A DNA stretch of 64,000 nucleotides from Liolophura sinensis (taxonomy: Eukaryota > Mollusca > Polyplacophora > Chitonida > Chitonidae). The notes under the pieces are model-generated. The model worked only from the letters and a program-made list of their open reading frames with translations, was not told where the DNA came from and searched no databases. The translations under genes and the position numbers were made by a program. Location: assembly GCF_032854445.1 (NCBI RefSeq), contig NC_088306.1:17145764-17209763 (forward strand), given 5' to 3'. The first letter of the stretch is position 1. Each line of letters starts with the position of its first letter. Shown piece after piece: positions 58,720 to 64,000 of this stretch.

Positions 58720-61700
58720 TCACCTGGCTTGCACAAACACTGTTTCTCGTGTATGCAAACCATTCTGTTGTAACGTTGATTCTAGGTCCAGATCGGAAAT
58801 GCGTCGCCGTGGAAACTGGGTGACTAATTCATATTGCTCATTGGAATAGCCTTTTCCAATAACAAAGTACACCAAGGCCTGCAAAGAAGAGAACAATTCA
58901 TATTACCATTTAAATGCAAAGAAACAGTTATGTGATCAGAAGTACACGTTTATGTCAGATAGAAAGTCTATTAAACAGTGCCCATAAAAAAAAAAGTTTG
59001 ATTTAATTTCTTAGATTTTTTTCAACCTGCTAAAGTGCATTTGAAACTTTGGATTCTATGGTGACCTTTTATGACCATAATGCAACCAGTGACGTCACAT
59101 TAGGTTTTTACCACTTATCACACACAGACTGCTATATTTCATCATCCAAAATGCAGATTCTTACAGATTTATGAATGTATACGCTGAATGGACCTTGACA
59201 TGAACTATTTCAAGCCAAAAATATGGATGCGACGTCACTGATACCCTCTGGGTCACTACAGACTACCATACAATCTCATGTTTTGAACCCATTTAACTCG
59301 GTTGAAAAAATTCTAAAAAAAATAAATCAAACTAATTTCCTGGACTGTGTCTAATGGTCTAAAAAACTTCACTTTAGTGTTTTCTTTGCCTTTACCTGTA
59401 GATTAACAGATCATATATTTACAATCTATAAACAGCATTTTAGTATTTTTATCTAACATACGTCTGGTTCCTTTCACTTCTAACACTGACCACAATTGTA
59501 CAAGTGAAAAATTCTTGCGCATGGCGATAAACAACACAAGTAAATATATTCTAAAGCAGCAATGGTTTGGAACATTTATTAATTTAGTTGTTTTTTTACA
59601 ATCCCTTAAATGACACAGGTATAACAATGGAATCCAACGTGTTTAATTATTACAGTCACTGTAAACCACCCCCACCTCTTCCCGATACAAGGAAATGCCC
59701 ATCCTGTCAGCCCCTTTTTTCAAGAATTGGTCTGTTTTCTAATCTTAAGAGGGGTTATCTTCAATTAATTTGGTGCTGACTTAGCAAAATGTCCAAAAGC
59801 AGCCTCTTGCCAATGCGATCACTGTGAGTTTAAGTTCAGCTCATGCTGGCTTCCTTTCCGGTCATATGTCACAAGGTTTTCAAGCAACTTGCAAACAGTC
59901 GTGGGTTTCCCCCAGGAGTTTCCTTCAACCATAATGCTGTATAAGTGAAATATTCTTGAGCACCTGTGGCATAAATCTCCAATCTAATAAATAAATCAAT
60001 TGCTATGTATTCATTAGTACAAATTTAACGCTGAAATTAAAGAATTTTTAATTACGATGTGTTGACAGTTTTATCTATTTCTAACTATTTACCCAGAGCT
60101 GTGAAGTATGAGGTATTGCGAGTTGTTCGCGGCTGCCGTCTGGGTATCGGAACATCAATGTGGCCTGCGAGTCTACAATGAAAAATTGAAACTATAAATC
60201 AAAACATATTTAACTTTTATTTAACACCAGCACAGCCCTGGCCAAGACAGAATAGACTGCAAATAGTTTTCTGTTTTCCTTATCATTTTAGGTAAGCAGT
60301 AGGCAAGCAAATCATACATTTGCACATGCCAGCACATGGATAACCCATTTCATAGTGAGTAACAAGTTATTTGTCTACATTTGACCTCGGGTGAAGGAGA
60401 GTGACCACTGGCTTTTTATGGCCAGGACTGCCAATATACACTGTGCATGCTTTCAGTGAACTTTGGTTGATTTGCATTCATTTTTCTGTTTCCCCACTAT
60501 AAAGACAAGATCAATTACAGACACTAATAAGCCAATGAGAATTGACCTACATCTTCCCTTCGTACTGCAGAAAGCTGTTGCCATATATTTACAGACACTA
60601 ATAAGCCAATGACAATTGACCTACATCTTCGCTTGGCACTGCTGAAAGTTGTTGCTGTATATTTACAGACACTAATAAGCCAATGAGAACTGACCTACAT
60701 CTTCCCTTCGTACTGCAGAAAGCTGTTGCCATATATTTACAGACACTAATAAGCCAATGACAATTGACCTACATCTTCGCTTGGCACTGCTGAAAGTTGT
60801 TGCTGTATATTTACAGACACTAATAAGCCAATGACAATTGACCTAGATGTTTCCTTCGTACTGCTGAAAGGTGTTGCTGTATATTTACAGACACTAATAA
60901 GCCAATGACGATTGACCTACATCTTCGCTTGGTACTGCTGAAAGTTGTTGCTGTATATTTACAGACACTAATAAGCCAATGACAATTGACCTACATCTTC
61001 ACTTGGTACTGCTGAAAGGTGTTGCTGTATATTTATAGACACTAATAAGCCAATGACGATTGACCTACATCTTCGCTTGGTACTGCTGAAAGTTGTTGCT
61101 GTATATTTACAGACACTAATAAGCCAATGAGAATTGACCTACATCTTCGCTTGGTACTGCTGAAAGTTGTTGCTGTATATTTACAGACACTAATAAGCCA
61201 ATGAGAATTGACCTACATCTTCGCTTGGTACTGCTGAAAGTTGTTGCTGTATATTTACAGACACTAATAAGCCAATGAGAATTGACCTACATCTTCGCTT
61301 GGTACTGCTGAAAGGTGTTGCTGTATATTTATAGACACTAATAAGCCAATGAGAACTGACCTACATCTTCGCTTGGTACTGCTGAAAGTTGTTGCTGTAT
61401 ATTTACAGACACTAATAAGCCAATGAGAACTGACCTAGATGTTCCCTTCGTACTGCTGGAAGTTGTTGCTGTATATTTATAGACACTAATAAGCCAATGA
61501 CAATTGACTTACATCTTCGCTTGGTACTGCTGAAAGTTGTTGCTGTATATTTACAGACACTAATAAGCCAATGAGAACTGACCTAGATGTTCCCTTCGTA
61601 CTGCTGAAAGTTGTTGCTGTATATTTACAGACACTAATAAGCCAATGACAATTGACTTACATCTTCCCTTCATACTGCTGAAAGCTGTTGCTGTATATTT

Positions 61701-62689
61701 ACAGACACTAATAAGCCAATGAGAATTGACCTACATCTTCGCTTAGTACTGCTGAAAGTTGTTGCTGTATATTTACAGACACTAATAAGCCAATGAGAAC
61801 TGACCTAGATGTTCCCTTCGTACTGCTGAAAGTTGTTGCTGTATATTTACAGACACTAATAAGCCAATGACGATTGACCTACATCTTCGCATCGTACTGC
61901 AGAAGGTTAATGTATATTAAACTCTTCCATTAGGCAACCTCAATTTTATTTTTTGTTTCACCGACAAGCCAACAAATGAGAAATGAAAAAAATTGATTAA
62001 AACAACCCCTGAAAATAAACGTCTTTATTTTGCCTGATCATTTCTTTTCTGATTTTATGGCTCATGTACATGTCAATACGTCTTTCACAGGCACAATAGC
62101 TGGGATAGTCCACAATTCCCACCAAATCCGCGAGTTTTCGGTTTCATTTTATTTTTTTATACCCTTCTTTATCATTGAGAAAAGATACTGTCTGCAGCAG
62201 GCCAGTTCATGTGAGACAGATCTGATCTTACAATCGAACAAGGTGATGGGGCCCTGGGCAAAGAATCAGAATAGCATTTTGCTTCTACTTACCTCCTTCA
62301 TCTCCAAGGTAGTTTCTCCACCGTTCTGGCTCTACCACTACTGCACTCTTTTCTTCCTCTTTTTCAGAAGATCTCCTTCGTTTTGCACATTTTTTCCCCG
62401 CCGAGTTTTTATGATTGGCAGAAGAACAAGAGTTTGCCGAGTTTGTAAGTTTTGAGCACAAACTGTCTTTTTTGATCGGGGATTTCTTCCTACTAACTCG
62501 TGGTTTTTTCACAGGGGATGGATTTGAGTTCACGTCATCGGAGTCAGTAAATGTTTCCAGCTCCTCATCCTCCGATGAATCGCTGTCTATTGTTACACAG
62601 TTGGGTTTACTCTTAGAGTTATCTTCAAGAGAAGCTTGAATAGCAGCCATCATTTGATCATCCTCGCTGGCATCAACTATACTGTCTTG
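58720..62689 (-). CDS. UBXN7: UBXN7, C-terminal part (UIM and UBX domains)
   Basis: The last three exons are 62689-62293, 60172-60093 and 58878-58720, in phase, 211 aa to the stop. The first begins QDSIVDASEDDQMMAAIQAS, a ubiquitin-interacting motif that follows the UAS domain in UBXN7. A Ser/Asp- and Lys-rich linker with KKPRVSRKK and KRRR basic clusters (possible NLS) comes next, then the UBX domain from ATLMFRYPDGSREQLAIP through QFPRRRISDLD (the FPR loop that contacts p97/VCP) to ETVFVQAR. By family, it links p97 to cullin-RING ligases through the UIM. UBA and UAS exons are not in 62690-64000 and must lie to the right. A 74-bp array fills most of the upstream intron. Confidence 0.93.
59215..59400. 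repeat. Dispersed repeat D, copy 3
   Basis: GTTGAAAAAATTCTAAAAAA, AATAAATCAAACTAATTTCC and TTAGTGTTTTCTTTGCCTTT; homology may extend left to about 59000. Confidence 0.65.
59493..59550 (+). repeat. SINE family A tail fragment
   Basis: GTACAAGTGAAAAATTCTTG and CATGGCGATAAACAACACAA. Confidence 0.55.
59793..59998 (+). repeat. SINE family A, lacking the A-box end
   Basis: CAGCCTCTTGCCAATGCGAT to CAATCTAATAAATAAATCAA in the last UBXN7 intron. Confidence 0.88.
60517..61912 (-). repeat. 74-bp tandem array, about 19 copies, in a UBXN7 intron
   Basis: Unit contains ACAGACACTAATAAGCCAAT, TTGACCTACATCTTCGCTTG and GCTGAAAGTTGTTGCTGTAT. The first four units alternate two variants (CCCTTCGTACTGCAG and GCTTGGCACTGCTG), a 148-bp dimer; later units mix others (GACCTAGATGTTCCC). 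Confidence 0.97.
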
Positions 62690-64000
62690 CTGTGAACAAC
62701 AACAACAACGACACACATGACAGATCAGAAAAGTGGAGACAAACTGTTTGAAGTAGCATGGTCAGGATTGCTTTGCTGAAGGGCAACCAACCAACGTGGC
62801 TATACTGAGGCACTGAAACCTTCACAAGTTACGCAGAATTTGACAAATTTTGCCCACTCCAAGTTAATCTTTGCAATCCCTGAAGCTTAACATCGACTCA
62901 AGCACAGTTTCAACTTGAAAACTGCAAAAAAATACACCTACAATAAAATAGAACTGGGTTATGTTTGAAGTCTTCAATATTGCAGCATCGTCATATATCA
63001 CCAAGTGACCTGTTTTGAAAATATATCTACTGCGTCACCACTTGAAGGACAGCACCTGGCTAAAACATATTTCAATCGAAAGCAGGATTCCCAAGCTCAT
63101 TTCAATACTGCGCAAATAGCTGGTGTGAATCGAGGCAGACATCTTGAAAAGTTTATCCAATCAAACACATTGCTATAAGATTGCGTGGCCTAAGCTGTGA
63201 CGTAGCCTTTACCCATTCACTCCATGAAGTCACGTGATAAAACAGAACTACTGCATAAGACATCGTTTTGAGATTGTTTACAATGATTTAGTTACATATA
63301 CCACAGCCCAGGGGCCATGTCACACAGTGCTGTGGGAGAGGTCCGAGAGATTTACAGAACAGATTTACAGATTTACGGAACCACCACAGAAGTAAAATTA
63401 GTTGATTTCCAAGCTGAGCTATACTCAATTACAGTATCACAAATTATGCCAGACCGTAGCATACCGTCTTGGCCCAAGGCGCATTCATCACCCCAGTACA
63501 CCCTAGGCCTACTTAGAGACTTTTTTTTTTTTTTAAAGTGCAGTTTACCGTTTAGTTAACAGTTTTTAAATGACAAATATCAGCGTCAGTGAAAAATTCA
63601 TTAGGGGTGCAGAAGGCTGATGAGAAGGGGAAAACGGCATCTCACCTCCAAATTAATTTAAACTTATGGTATTTTTTTTTTTCCTCAAAGTTTATGAGAA
63701 TTGAAGAATTTAAATTTTGCTCCTTTGTTTTTCTTGCATACAAAGATAATTTTTTTCTGTTTTCTTTTATAAAATAGTAATATTAATGAAACGCTGTGAT
63801 AAGCTATAGTGCTTTCTCAGATGTCTGCGATAACTAGGTCAGTACTGCCCTCATCTCGGAAGCCATCACCACAAAAGTGAAGCATAAAATCCAGTGACAG
63901 TCAAACGCCTAGATCAGCCTCAGTGGTGCTTAGATTTATTTTCATTTGTTTCAGAATTGAGCATGAATCTAGTTGCACAACAATTCTATTGTAATTTTGT
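62690..64000. other. Probable UBXN7 intron reaching the window edge
   Basis: No exon with UAS/UBA similarity was found on the minus strand and no SINE is clear. It is most simply the intron upstream of the UIM exon. Confidence 0.45.

Noticed and set aside
62030-62455. Plus-strand frame of 141 codons
   Set aside because: Antisense to the UBXN7 UIM exon and its intron; UBXN7 explains the conservation there.
1-64000. Retrovirus-like, Polinton or LINE coding remnants
   Set aside because: No reverse transcriptase, integrase, capsid or polymerase motifs were seen in any frame.

Overview
The window is animal nuclear DNA. It has spliced genes with GT-AG introns of about 60 bp to 3.5 kb, AT-rich intergenic DNA, long tandem arrays, and dozens of copies of tRNA-derived SINEs. 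The commonest SINE has a 3' end reading ...GTAAAACACCAATCAAATAAAT. The SINE type and the gene set point to a marine lophotrochozoan, probably a mollusc or brachiopod; I cannot be more precise. I saw no bacterial genes, retrovirus-like elements, Polintons or LINE coding sequence.

Six genes are recognised, in alternating orientation. (1) 90-10164 (+): a soluble guanylate cyclase subunit, 13 coding exons, 727 aa, with a beta-type heme (H-NOX) domain but an altered cyclase site. (2) 14750-17252 (-): a GAPR-1-like CAP/SCP protein, 414 aa, with a myristoylation-type N-terminus and a long Glu/Pro-rich linker. (3) 22432-26099 (+): a PLEKHB/evectin homologue, 230 aa, with a PH domain and hydrophobic C-terminus. 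(4) 32463-49489 (-): the autophagy protease ATG4, 12 exons, 408 aa. (5) 52179-55643 (+): a nitrobindin-type heme beta-barrel (THAP4 C-terminal domain family), first exon not found. (6) 58720-62689 (-): the 3' three exons of UBXN7, whose UBA/UAS part must lie beyond the right edge. A seventh, unrecognised gene on the minus strand (17861-20855) is inferred from three phase-compatible exons. A lone exon-like ORF lies at 49791-50007 (-).

The rest is repeats: at least three SINE families; a 65-bp array of about 34 copies in ATG4 intron 8; a 74-bp array of about 19 copies in a UBXN7 intron; several minisatellites, at least one of which starts inside a SINE; (TA)n tracts; and dispersed low-copy repeats.

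The genes do not form one pathway. ATG4 and evectin act in membrane traffic, UBXN7 in p97/ubiquitin work. The cyclase subunit and nitrobindin are both gas/heme proteins, but they are 42 kb apart and I see no shared regulation. The most interesting points are the cyclase active site, the two His-to-Arg changes in the CAP cavity, the unknown three-exon gene, and the recent small duplications that copied pieces of coding exons in ATG4 and nitrobindin.
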